Assembly (NCBI GenBank): GCA_004298155.1
Contig: SCRD01000007.1
Location: forward strand, 124,001-188,000
DNA length: 64,000 nt
DNA from: Acidobacteriota bacterium
GTDB taxonomy: Bacteria > Acidobacteriota > Terriglobia > UBA7540
Reading direction: 5' to 3'
The translations under genes were made by a program, and so were the position numbers. This document shows positions 17,232 to 25,563 of this stretch, piece by piece; the first letter of the stretch is position 1, and every line of letters starts with the position of its first letter. Under the pieces are notes generated by a model. It was given only the letters and a program-made list of their open reading frames with translations, did no database searches and had not been told where the DNA came from.

Positions 17232-18329
17232 GTGATCCCTGCTTCGAGGTTGCTGCAGCTATTCGGTTACGCCGTGCGCGCAAAACGGTTGCTGGGCAGG
17301 GCTGCCGCTCAATCAAGTCAGGTGAAAATCAATCGCTCGCGATTCTATGAGGATGTTTGGCGCGAGGCGGCAGATAAGCTGGGTGCAGTGGTTGGAGTGG
17401 AGGGCGGAGAAATTCTCAAAATCGCTCTCGACGGCTCCGCCATCAGGGTCCACAACAACTACACTCCGCTGGACGATCCGGTCACGCAGGAAGTTGCTCT
17501 CGACAAACTTCTGGTCCACCAGATACTCCGGTCGCACGGTTTGCCGACTCCTGACCATGCTGAATTCTCTCTGAACAGTTTGACCAGGGCGTGTCAGTTC
17601 CTCGCGCGTCATCAGAGATGTGTTGTGAAGCCCGCCGACGGCTCGGCCGGAGGCGGGGGCGTCACGACGGGGATCGAAACTCGCCGCCAGTTTATCAAGG
17701 CTGCAGCCAGAGCTGCCGGTTATTCCTCAAGGCTTCTCGTGGAAGAGCAGGTCCCGGGCGATGTCGTTCGTTTGCTCTATCTCGAAGGGCAACTGCTGGA
17801 TGCTGTCAGGCGCGGTCCGCCCATGGTGATAGGAGATGGGCAGTCAAGGATTTCCCAGCTTGTCTACGGTCTCAACCAGAAACGGATTGAAGCCGGTTAC
17901 GCGCTGGCCCAGGTTACCTTGAAGTATGACATGGACATGGAACGGACCCTGGCACAGCAGGGCCTTTCATGGCGGTCGGCGCCAGCCATGGGCCGGAGAG
18001 TCAAGCTGAAAACCGTCATCAACGACAACACGGCGGATGATAATGAGTCAGTTGTCGATCAGTTATCTGTAAGCGTCGTCAATGCCGGCCGCCGGGCGGC
18101 GGAATTGGTCGGAGTTAAACTGGCGGGCGTCGATGTTGTCACGCCCGATATCAGCCAGGGGCTTGAGGAATCAGGTGGGAAGATCCTGGAAGTGAATACA
18201 GCCCCTGGATACCATTACCACTATTTCAAACGGGATGGGGCCTGTCGTGTGGCAATTCCTATCCTGAAGACATGTCTGGAGCAAGCCCATGGGCGCCGCT
18301 TTGCTGAAAACCAGTACGCCAAAATTTGA
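17232..18329 (+). CDS. ATP-grasp ligase, cyanophycin-synthetase-like
   Basis: A 365-residue protein starting at a GTG (17232) with a GAGGGGGG box about 11 bases upstream. ATP-grasp features are RCVVKPADGSAGGGGVTTG (nucleotide-binding beta hairpin), VEEQVPGDVVRLLY, PPMVIGDGQSRISQLV (strongly like the cyanophycin synthetase motif) and the Mg-binding GGKILEVNTAPGYHYHY near the C-terminus. Such enzymes form amide bonds through an acyl phosphate. Only the ATP-grasp part is present; the Mur-ligase half of cyanophycin synthetase is absent. It overlaps the next ATP-grasp gene by 41 bases, which suggests coupled translation and a joint role in attaching amino acids to a carrier or glycan. Confidence 0.8.
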   Translation: MIPASRLLQLFGYAVRAKRLLGRAAAQSSQVKINRSRFYEDVWREAADKLGAVVGVEGGEILKIALDGSAIRVHNNYTPLDDPVTQEVALDKLLVHQILRSHGLPTPDHAEFSLNSLTRACQFLARHQRCVVKPADGSAGGGGVTTGIETRRQFIKAAARAAGYSSRLLVEEQVPGDVVRLLYLEGQLLDAVRRGPPMVIGDGQSRISQLVYGLNQKRIEAGYALAQVTLKYDMDMERTLAQQGLSWRSAPAMGRRVKLKTVINDNTADDNESVVDQLSVSVVNAGRRAAELVGVKLAGVDVVTPDISQGLEESGGKILEVNTAPGYHYHYFKRDGACRVAIPILKTCLEQAHGRRFAENQYAKI

Positions 18330-19488
18330 CCGGTCTGCGCCTCTTCCTCCCGCAATCCTTTTTGGGGGATTCTTTCAGGCGTTCCGGGTCGTAGAAAGCC
18401 TTGCAACACGGTCCATTCCCGTCTACGTTCTGAATGACCGCTGGATCGAAGCGCGTTTCAGCCGTTATGCGCGAGCCATCCGGCTGCCCGCCAATGTACC
18501 TTATACACAGGCGGCAGTGGACTTCCTGACAGGCAGCGGCTCCGATTATCTCGAGGGAAGCGTGCTGTTGGCGGCCGGGGACCAGGAACTCGAAATGCTC
18601 AACGCGCACCGGAATACGCTTGCGCAGAAGTTCCGGCTCGATCTGTCCAATCCGGTCGCCCAGCGAATGATGCTGGACAAGCTGGCGACATACAAGGCGG
18701 CGAAAGAAGTGGGGGTGCCAGCGCCGAAGTTCTGGGAAATCCGGACGGAAGAAGAAATACATCGCCTGAGCGGGGAGTTTGTTTATCCGCTTATTGTCAA
18801 ACCCACCCTTTCCCACGTGTTTCGAGAAAAGTTCAACCAGAAGTTTTTTGTGGCTGAGAATCTCGGCGAGCTGCTTGAGAGCTACCGCCTTGCGGATGAA
18901 GCCGGCGTGGAAGTAGTACTGATGGAGAGTATCCCCGGTCCCGACAGCCGGTTGTGCAGCTACTACACCTATATGGATGAAGAAGGCAACCCTCTGTTTG
19001 ATTTTACGAAGCGCATCATCCGGCGCTATCCAGTCAATATGGGTCTTGCCTCTTACCACATCACTGACCGGGTTGAGGGCGTGCGCGAACTGTCGCTCAA
19101 GTTGTTCCGGCACGTCGGCCTCCAGGGACTGGCGAACGCCGAGTTCAAATACGACCATCGCGACGGCCAGTTGAAACTGATTGAGTGCAATGCCAGATTC
19201 ACCGCCGCGAACAGTCTTGTTGCCAGAGCGGGAATTGATCTGGGGAACCTTGTTTATAACCGGATTGTCGGCATCCCGCAGCCGCCCTTGAAGAGTTTCC
19301 GAACGGGATTGCGGATGTGGGACCCGCTCCGGGATTTTCGCGCCTTCCTGGAGCTCAGAGAACGCGGCGAGATGACGCTGATCGAGTGGCTTGGCAGCAT
19401 CATGCATCGGGCTTCAATTTCCTATTTCTCGTGGCGGGACCCGCTGCCGAGCCTTGTCCGGTTGTCGAGGCGCTCGCGAATCTACTGA
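18289..19488 (+). CDS. ATP-grasp ligase, carbamoyl-phosphate-synthase-like
   Basis: A 399-residue protein with the ATG at 18289 inside the end of the previous gene and a GGAG box seven bases upstream. The layout is a pre-ATP-grasp Rossmann-like domain (AILFGGFFQAFRVVESLA), the A-domain (VGVPAPKFWEIRTEEE) and the ATP-grasp B-domain (YPLIVKPTLSHVFREKF, VVLMESIPGPDSRL, GLANAEFKYDHRDGQLKLIE, ECNARF). The Glu and Asn of IECNARF are the usual Mg ligands. This subfamily often sits in exopolysaccharide clusters with polysaccharide deacetylases, as here, and its substrates are mostly unknown. Confidence 0.78.
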   Translation: MGAALLKTSTPKFDRSAPLPPAILFGGFFQAFRVVESLATRSIPVYVLNDRWIEARFSRYARAIRLPANVPYTQAAVDFLTGSGSDYLEGSVLLAAGDQELEMLNAHRNTLAQKFRLDLSNPVAQRMMLDKLATYKAAKEVGVPAPKFWEIRTEEEIHRLSGEFVYPLIVKPTLSHVFREKFNQKFFVAENLGELLESYRLADEAGVEVVLMESIPGPDSRLCSYYTYMDEEGNPLFDFTKRIIRRYPVNMGLASYHITDRVEGVRELSLKLFRHVGLQGLANAEFKYDHRDGQLKLIECNARFTAANSLVARAGIDLGNLVYNRIVGIPQPPLKSFRTGLRMWDPLRDFRAFLELRERGEMTLIEWLGSIMHRASISYFSWRDPLPSLVRLSRRSRIY

Positions 19489-19662
19489 ATGAGAGCCGAC
19501 TCCGTTTGTTCGTAAACGAGCTTTCGCTTGCCAGTCGAGTGGCCGCTCTTGCACTGGCAGATAGAAACCTCCGAAACGCAGGGCAATCTGGAGAAAAATG
19601 CGGCAGTGAGGGATATTTTGCAGGTTCCAGCTCAGAAGATAGTCGAGGCCCCGGCAGAGAAC

Positions 19663-21027
19663 ATGAAGCTATCGATCCTGGAACCGTCGAACCAGGTTAT
19701 CGTTGATCACTACCGGTGCCCGGGAGAATTCGTACGCATCCACGTGCAGGGTAATTTATCGGAGCAGGCTGGGTACTTCAAGTTTGGCTCCGAGTCGATC
19801 TGCTACGCGAGGGCCTCCGCCTTTACCCCATCTGATGACGCCGCGCAGCCCCTGTATGACGCTCTGGCCTATGCCAGGGTTGGCCGAAACGGAATAACCC
19901 TGCCGTTCGATGTTGCAGAGACCGCCACTGCGCTCCGTTTTGAAAGGTACATGCGGAAAGGGAACGGAGCAGGGAGGGGCAGCATCCTCCAGAAGTCCGT
20001 AAGAGCAGCGTATTATGCCGTCCGCCCCGTGACACCGGTGGCCGTGCGCAAGCACCTCCAACGGTATTCCTTACGCGGCTGGGACAGGAGAGTGTTCCCG
20101 CGCTGGCCGGTCGATACAAGCGTTGAATCCACCATCGAGACGGCAATGCGCCTGAACATGACGGCACAGGGCCTGAAGGAAATTCCCTTCATCTGGTTCT
20201 GGCCTGACGGCGCCCAGGCCTGTGCGGTGATGACCCATGACGTTGAGACCGCGGCCGGGAGAGATTTCTGCGGCCATCTGATGGATATCAATGATTCGTA
20301 CGGCATCAAGTCTTCTTTCCAGGTAGTTCCCGAACGCCGTTACGATGTTCGGGAGTCTTACCTTCAGAACATTCGCACACGCGGGTTCGAGGTCAACGTC
20401 CATGACCTCAACCACGATGGCAATCTGTTCAAAGATTACAAAGAGTTCAGGCGGCGGGCTGGCGAGATCGAAAAGTACAGAAAGACGTTTGACGCGCGGG
20501 GATTTAGAGCAGGGGTCCTCTACCGGAATGTCGACTGGTTTGACCTGTTGCATTTTGAATATGACATGTCGGTCCCCAATGTTGCGCACCTTGATCCTCA
20601 ACGCGGAGGGTGCTGCACCACTTTTCCTTACTTCATCGGAAACATTCTGGAAATTCCGGTGACCATGACCCAGGACTATTCGCTTTTCAACATCTTGCGC
20701 AGCAACAGGCTTGACCTTTGGAAAAAGCAAATGGGCGTCATTCGCGCGAAGCACGGCGTGATAAACTTCATCGTCCACCCGGATTACATCATCAACACAC
20801 GTGAGCAGAGTGTTTACAAAGGCCTGCTTGGGCACCTTGCTGAGCTGCGGAAGATGGCCGGCGTCTGGACTGCATTGCCGGGCGAACTGAACGATTGGTG
20901 GCGCCAGAGGAACCGGCTGAAACTGGCGAGATGCGCGAGCGGCTGGGAAATTGAGGGTGACGGCAAAGCCCGCGCCAGAATTGCCTGGGCGCGGCTGGAA
21001 AACGGCAAACTCATCTATTCACTTTGA
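19663..21027 (+). CDS. NodB-type polysaccharide deacetylase-like protein
   Basis: A 454-residue protein from the ATG at 19663; in-frame TTG codons at 19528 and 19618 and a GTG at 19606 are possible earlier starts, and none has a compelling ribosome binding site. The NodB homology region begins at CAVMTHDVETAAG (the TFDD-like metal Asp), continues with VNVHDLNHDGNL (HxxxH metal histidines) and FRAGVLYRNVDWF (RxPY-like arginine). The family removes N- or O-acetyl groups from glycans using a divalent metal. Here the canonical FDD is HDV, a variant also seen in EPS-cluster deacetylases. No signal peptide is visible, so it may act in the cytoplasm on lipid-linked or nucleotide intermediates. Confidence 0.78.
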   Translation: MKLSILEPSNQVIVDHYRCPGEFVRIHVQGNLSEQAGYFKFGSESICYARASAFTPSDDAAQPLYDALAYARVGRNGITLPFDVAETATALRFERYMRKGNGAGRGSILQKSVRAAYYAVRPVTPVAVRKHLQRYSLRGWDRRVFPRWPVDTSVESTIETAMRLNMTAQGLKEIPFIWFWPDGAQACAVMTHDVETAAGRDFCGHLMDINDSYGIKSSFQVVPERRYDVRESYLQNIRTRGFEVNVHDLNHDGNLFKDYKEFRRRAGEIEKYRKTFDARGFRAGVLYRNVDWFDLLHFEYDMSVPNVAHLDPQRGGCCTTFPYFIGNILEIPVTMTQDYSLFNILRSNRLDLWKKQMGVIRAKHGVINFIVHPDYIINTREQSVYKGLLGHLAELRKMAGVWTALPGELNDWWRQRNRLKLARCASGWEIEGDGKARARIAWARLENGKLIYSL

Positions 21028-21236
21028 ATTCGCAGGGCCTTTTTACCTTTTTCTTACGCGGCCGCGCAGAATTAGGAAAGCGTTCGAACAGGAACCTGGT
21101 TCCGGGGGTCCGTTGCGGCCGCTACGATTCTGAATTTTCAATACCGAACCATTGGTTCCTGGCTGTGGCGCAAGACTGCGTGCACCTGCCGGCAGTTGCC
21201 GGCGTAAAGGCAAGGGACCTGAGGAGGCTGAAGAAC

Positions 21237-22655
21237 ATGGTGTCTACTACGTTGTTGGCAAAAAGTCTCGATGAACAAAACGACGTCCTGGTGCGGTTCC
21301 GGGACCGGGTCAGGCAGAGAACCGCGAAGGTTGGAGTCGTGGGGATGGGCTACGTGGGACTTCCGATTGCACTCCTTTTCGCGAAAAAGGATTTTCACAC
21401 CACAGGGTTTGATATCGATGCCGCAAAAATCGAGTCTCTTCGCCAGGGAACCAGCTACATCAAGCATATCCCCGATTCTGAAATTGCTCAGGAGCTCCAT
21501 AGAAACAAATTCCTGCCGACGGCGGACTTTACCCAGTTGAGCGGCATGGATGCAATTATCATCTGTGTTCCAACTCCTCTTGATGACCACCGGGAGCCGG
21601 ACCTTTCCTATATCCGGGCGACTGCTGAATCCATCAGTCTCCACCTGCGCCGCGGACAGCTCGTGGTTCTTGAAAGCACGACCTATCCGGGTACCACCGA
21701 GGAGGTAGTGCTGCCCATCCTCGAAAAGTCTGGCCTGCACTGCCCGGTTTCCGATTATTCCGCGGAGGCGAACGGGCATGCCGGCACTGGCGAGGCCGGG
21801 GCGGATTTCCTTCTGGCCTTTTCTCCCGAGCGGGAAGACCCTGGCAACAAGCAGTTCAGGACCCACCAGGTGCCCAAGGTGATTGGCGGAGTCAATGCTC
21901 TCAGCGTGCTGGCAACGCGCGACCTCTATGAAACGGCGTTTGAGCACACGGTCCTGGTGAGTTCATCGCGGGCAGCAGAAATGACCAAGCTTCTCGAGAA
22001 CATCTATCGGTGCGTCAATATCGCGCTGGTGAATGAACTGAAGCTTCTCTGCCTGAGGATGGGCCTGGACATCTGGGAAATTATCGACGCGGCCAAGACC
22101 AAGCCCTTTGGTTTTTCTGCGTTCTACCCGGGGCCGGGCCTGGGCGGCCACTGTATCCCGATCGATCCCTTTTACCTGACGTGGAAGGCCCGCGAGTACG
22201 AATTCCCAACGCGGTTTATCGAACTGGCGGGAGAGATCAATGCCTCCATGCCCGAGCACGTGGTTGCAGCCACTGGCGAGGCGCTCAATCGCCGGAGGAA
22301 GTGCCTGAACAACGCGCGCATCCTGGTACTTGGGGTCTCGTATAAGAAGGATGTTGACGACCTGCGCGAGTCTCCCTCGCTGGCAGTTATGGCAATTCTT
22401 CAGGCCCAGGGAGCGCGGGTTGATTACCATGATCCTTATTTCCCGCATCTGGGCCGTATGCGCCGGTACAATTTCCAGATGGATTCGATGCCCCTGAACG
22501 CCGAAACGCTCTCACAATACGACGCTGTGGTGATTACTACAGACCATTCCTCATTTGATTACGAATTTGTGGTCCGCCACTCACAACTGGTGATTGACAC
22601 CCGCAACGCCACGCGAGACATCACCGAATACCCGGACAAAATTGTTCACTGCTAG
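21237..22655 (+). CDS. UDP-N-acetyl-hexosamine / nucleotide-sugar 6-dehydrogenase
   Basis: A 472-residue protein from the ATG at 21237, chosen for its GAGGAGG box nine bases upstream and because it starts just before the Rossmann fold (VGVVGMGYVGLPIALLF). ESTTYPGTTEEVVLPIL is a central family motif and the catalytic cysteine is in GPGLGGHCIPIDPFYLTWKA. The layout and the HCIPIDPFYL motif are closest to the WbpA/WecC group, which oxidise UDP-GlcNAc or UDP-ManNAc to the uronic acid with two NAD+. With wecB upstream it would provide an N-acetylhexosaminuronate for the polysaccharide. It is the last gene of the long + strand run; a perfect hairpin follows at 22701-22738. Confidence 0.9.
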   Translation: MVSTTLLAKSLDEQNDVLVRFRDRVRQRTAKVGVVGMGYVGLPIALLFAKKDFHTTGFDIDAAKIESLRQGTSYIKHIPDSEIAQELHRNKFLPTADFTQLSGMDAIIICVPTPLDDHREPDLSYIRATAESISLHLRRGQLVVLESTTYPGTTEEVVLPILEKSGLHCPVSDYSAEANGHAGTGEAGADFLLAFSPEREDPGNKQFRTHQVPKVIGGVNALSVLATRDLYETAFEHTVLVSSSRAAEMTKLLENIYRCVNIALVNELKLLCLRMGLDIWEIIDAAKTKPFGFSAFYPGPGLGGHCIPIDPFYLTWKAREYEFPTRFIELAGEINASMPEHVVAATGEALNRRRKCLNNARILVLGVSYKKDVDDLRESPSLAVMAILQAQGARVDYHDPYFPHLGRMRRYNFQMDSMPLNAETLSQYDAVVITTDHSSFDYEFVVRHSQLVIDTRNATRDITEYPDKIVHC

Positions 22656-22700
22656 ATTACTGGAGGTCTGAAGTTTAATCCCGCGGTCAGGCGGAGAGAG

Positions 22701-22743
22701 AGACCTTGCGCAAACTTGGCAAGACTTGCGCAAGGTCTTTCCC
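22701..22743 (+). terminator. Perfect 13-bp hairpin at the end of the polysaccharide operon
   Basis: The arms at 22701-22713 (AGACCTTGCGCAA) and 22726-22738 (TTGCGCAAGGTCT) are exact reverse complements separated by a 12-base loop. A short TTT then CCC follows, so the T-tract is weak for a classical Rho-independent terminator. It lies between the convergent ends of the nucleotide-sugar dehydrogenase (22655) and the minus-strand IPT lipoprotein (22800), where a terminator is expected; a bidirectional role or a protein-binding site is possible. Confidence 0.6.
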
Positions 22744-22799
22744 AACCAACGCCGCCGTTTCCAGGCGAACCGGCTGGCGCCTTCCTGCCAGGGAAGGTC

Positions 22800-24227
22800 T
22801 TAAGGTGACGTGGTGGCCGGGACGGGGCCGGCGGGGGCGCTTTCAGTTCCACTCGTGTCCACCGATTTCACCTCATAGTAATACGTTGTAGCCCCGCTAA
22901 CGGTGGCATCGCTATACGACGTCAGTGCCAACGGCGTTGGACCGTTGAGCCGGCCAAAGGGGCCTGCCGAGGAGTTCCCGCGGTAAACGTTATAACCGGT
23001 AACTGTAACGGGGGAAGCAGATGGCGCGTCCCAGAGCAAGTCGATGCTATGGAATGTAAAGTTCGAAGCCCAGGAGGCGGATTGGCCGCTTGTATTGGTT
23101 ATGATGACGGTTGCCGGTCCGGAACTGTGCTGGGGCGTCACCGCCACGATGGTGGAAGAGTTGCTGAGCTTAACTGACGTAGCTGCAAGCCCACCGAAGG
23201 TAACCGACACGCCCGTTTGAAAGTTTGCTCCGCTGATGGTAACCGTTGTACCGCCTGCCGCGGGCCCCGAGATTGGGGACACGCTGCTGACAGTGAGGGA
23301 CACCGTGCCAAACGTGAAGCCACCGGCAAGAACTGCGTTGGCGCCGTCAGGGTTGGTGACGGCTACACTCACGGACCCTGCGGCGTGTGCCGGAGTGGTG
23401 GCGTTCAACTGAGTTGCACTCACAAATGAAACACTGGACGCAGCGCTTCCGCCAAAGGAGACGGTTGCGCCACTCGCGAAGTTGGAACCGGTTATCGTCA
23501 CGACCGTTCCCCCCGCCGTGCCCCCGGAGTTTGGAGACACGCTGCTGACTGTGAGGGACGCCGCGCCAAACGTGAAACCTCCCTGTAGCATGGCGCTGGT
23601 GCCGTCAGGGTTGGTGATCATCACGTTGACGGATCCAGCGGCATGTGCCGGGGTGGTGGCCGTTAGCTGGGTCGAACTCACGAATGAAACGCTGGACGCA
23701 GCGCTCCCACCAAAGGAGACCGTCGCACCACTCACAAAGTTGGATCCTGCTATCGCAACAACGGTCCCCCCTGCTGTGCCCCCGGAGCCCGGTGAAACGC
23801 TGGCGACTGTGGGCGAGGAGGCTGTGTAGGTAAAAGCTCCAGGGAGCGATGATGACAGGCCGCCGGCCGTTGTTATCTGCACGCTGACGCTTCCCGATGA
23901 GTGCGGCGGGACGGTGACGCTCAGCTGCGAGGAGCTGACGATTTTAACATTCGCCGCCGGTACGCCGCCGAAACTGATCGAAGGCGGAACGGCCTGCGTG
24001 CTGGATGAAAAATTCGATCCATTGATGATGACCACCGTTCCTCCTGATGGAGGAGCTGTGTCAGGCACAATTGACTTCATCGCGGGCGCCGCACCCTGTT
24101 GTGACGTGCCGGCGCCAAGAGGGGTCATAATATCGCTCCGGCAGGCGGCAAAAAACAATGGGGCAACTGCAGCAAGCAGAGCAACAATGCACGTGACAAG
24201 ATTTTGTCCGAGTACGTTTGACTTCAT
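22800..24227 (-). CDS. IPT/TIG-repeat lipoprotein with C-terminal fibronectin-III-like domain
   Basis: A 475-residue protein from the ATG at 24227, with a GGAG box seven bases upstream on the minus strand. The signal peptide ends in a lipobox (PLFFAAC, lipidated Cys at about residue 29), indicating a membrane-anchored lipoprotein. Four IPT/TIG immunoglobulin-like repeats follow, each opening with a P-x-SGGTxGGT motif and ending PDG...GGFTF; the second and third are nearly identical 86-residue copies. The last 80 residues (LLWDAPSASPVTVTGYNVYR to the end) are FN3-like. No catalytic domain is visible. Such proteins serve as surface adhesion or scaffold modules. A shorter relative lies just upstream on the same strand. 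Confidence 0.8.
   Translation of the reverse strand: MKSNVLGQNLVTCIVALLAAVAPLFFAACRSDIMTPLGAGTSQQGAAPAMKSIVPDTAPPSGGTVVIINGSNFSSSTQAVPPSISFGGVPAANVKIVSSSQLSVTVPPHSSGSVSVQITTAGGLSSSLPGAFTYTASSPTVASVSPGSGGTAGGTVVAIAGSNFVSGATVSFGGSAASSVSFVSSTQLTATTPAHAAGSVNVMITNPDGTSAMLQGGFTFGAASLTVSSVSPNSGGTAGGTVVTITGSNFASGATVSFGGSAASSVSFVSATQLNATTPAHAAGSVSVAVTNPDGANAVLAGGFTFGTVSLTVSSVSPISGPAAGGTTVTISGANFQTGVSVTFGGLAATSVKLSNSSTIVAVTPQHSSGPATVIITNTSGQSASWASNFTFHSIDLLWDAPSASPVTVTGYNVYRGNSSAGPFGRLNGPTPLALTSYSDATVSGATTYYYEVKSVDTSGTESAPAGPVPATTSP
23286..23801 (-). repeat. Tandem 258-bp repeat encoding two near-identical IPT modules
   Basis: Two adjacent in-frame 258-bp units (23544-23801 and 23286-23543) encode 86-residue IPT modules that differ at only a small number of residues, sharing SGATVSFGGSAASSVSFVS and ATTPAHAAGSV. 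A third, more diverged module with the same register follows. The identity suggests recent intragenic duplication. Confidence 0.8.
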
Positions 24228-24402
24228 TCCATTTCTCCGCACAGGGCTGAAATCTGCAGGGAGGCGCGGAGTTGCGGATTTGATTGGCCGAAGATGCCTT
24301 GCCTTGTCAGAGCGTTCGAGTTTGCTGCCGAACTTCGTGTTTCCACCTGGACCCTCTTTCTGGCTCCCTGGATTTGCTGCAGCGGTTAAGACTGGCGGTC
24401 CC

Positions 24403-25563
24403 TTAAGGAGACGGAACGGCCGCCTGCGCCTGGTTTGAATACGCGCTTTCCGTGTTGCTGCTGTTAACCGCGGTTGTTACATAGAAGTACATGTGTCCGG
24501 CCTGTACGTTGTTGTCGCTGAATGATCTGCCGGAAAGTAAATTGGAATTCAGCCGGGTGTACGGGCCGCCGGAAGTCGAACTGCGGTAAACGTTATACCC
24601 GGATGCCGTTGGCGAACTGTCAGACCATGAAAGGCCTACGGTGTGGTAGTAAGTAAACGCCGAAGCCAGCGCCCCGCTCTGTGTATCCGAATTTGTCACG
24701 GCGATGGTGACGGTCCCGGCCGGTGAAAGGGGGCTGACGGCCTGGATCTGTGTGGGACTGACCAGCGTCACGGAGGTTGCCGCAATTCCTCCAAACGCCA
24801 CGCTCGCTCCGCTCTGAAATCCGCTGCCGAGGATCGTTACGCTGGTCCCGCCCGTCACCGGCCCTGTATTAGGCGAAATGCTGCTGACGGCAGGCCCGGA
24901 ACTGTAAGTGAAGGCAGAAGGGAGCGAAGCGGATTGAGCGCTGGAATCGGTGACCGTGATCGCAACTGTCCCCGCGCTTCCGGGTGGAGACATTGCGTTG
25001 ATCTGTGTGGAGCTTGCTACCGTGACGGCGGAGGATTTTGAGCCGCCGAACGCGACAGCCGCTCCTGTTTGGAAGCCTGTGCCGGTAATGGCAACTACCG
25101 TTCCACCTGTGGTTGGCCCCACGGCTGGCGAAGCGCCGGAGACGCTAATGCCGGTTGAACTGGTCGAGTTAGCGAGGTAAGTGAAACCACCTGTCTGCGT
25201 CGCCGTTTGATTGTGCGGGTTTTCCGTTATCGTTACGCTCACAGTCCCGCTCGCATGCGCTGGCGTGATCGCCCGTAACTGGGTTGAACTCACAACCATA
25301 ATTGACGCCGCGGGGACACCTCCGAAGGCAACTGAAGCAGACTGCGTGAATCCCGTGCCGAAGACGGTTACTGAGGTTCCTCCCGCCGCTGGCCCGCTGC
25401 TGGGTCCAAGGCTGTTGATTGAAAGCTGGTTGCCCAAATGGCCCCATCCATTGCCTTGAAACCCCGCGGCAAAGTCTGTGGCGATGGAAAATGCAAGGAT
25501 GGAAAAAACGGAAAAAAGAAGGTAGTGGCGACGCTTATTGGGGGTCGGCCCGAAAATACGCAT
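24403..25563 (-). CDS. Exported IPT/TIG-repeat protein with FN3-like C-terminus
   Basis: A 386-residue protein from the ATG at 25563 (MRIFGPTPNKRRHYLLFSVF), which gives a signal peptide with a basic n-region and hydrophobic core; the frame is open to 25626. Three IPT/TIG repeats follow (each with a P-x-xGPxxGGTxV opening and VAFGGxxA core), then an FN3-like end (VGLSWSDSSPTASGYNVYR). Unlike the downstream neighbour no lipobox Cys is present, so it is probably secreted or periplasmic. The shared architecture with the gene at 22800-24227 shows they are paralogues. No enzymatic domain is seen; adhesion or binding is an inference. Confidence 0.78.
   Translation of the reverse strand: MRIFGPTPNKRRHYLLFSVFSILAFSIATDFAAGFQGNGWGHLGNQLSINSLGPSSGPAAGGTSVTVFGTGFTQSASVAFGGVPAASIMVVSSTQLRAITPAHASGTVSVTITENPHNQTATQTGGFTYLANSTSSTGISVSGASPAVGPTTGGTVVAITGTGFQTGAAVAFGGSKSSAVTVASSTQINAMSPPGSAGTVAITVTDSSAQSASLPSAFTYSSGPAVSSISPNTGPVTGGTSVTILGSGFQSGASVAFGGIAATSVTLVSPTQIQAVSPLSPAGTVTIAVTNSDTQSGALASAFTYYHTVGLSWSDSSPTASGYNVYRSSTSGGPYTRLNSNLLSGRSFSDNNVQAGHMYFYVTTAVNSSNTESAYSNQAQAAVPSP

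Noticed and set aside
18259-19407. 382-codon minus-strand open frame over the second ATP-grasp gene
   Set aside because: Shadow of the ATP-grasp frame; the plus strand carries the ATP-grasp motifs and ribosome binding site.
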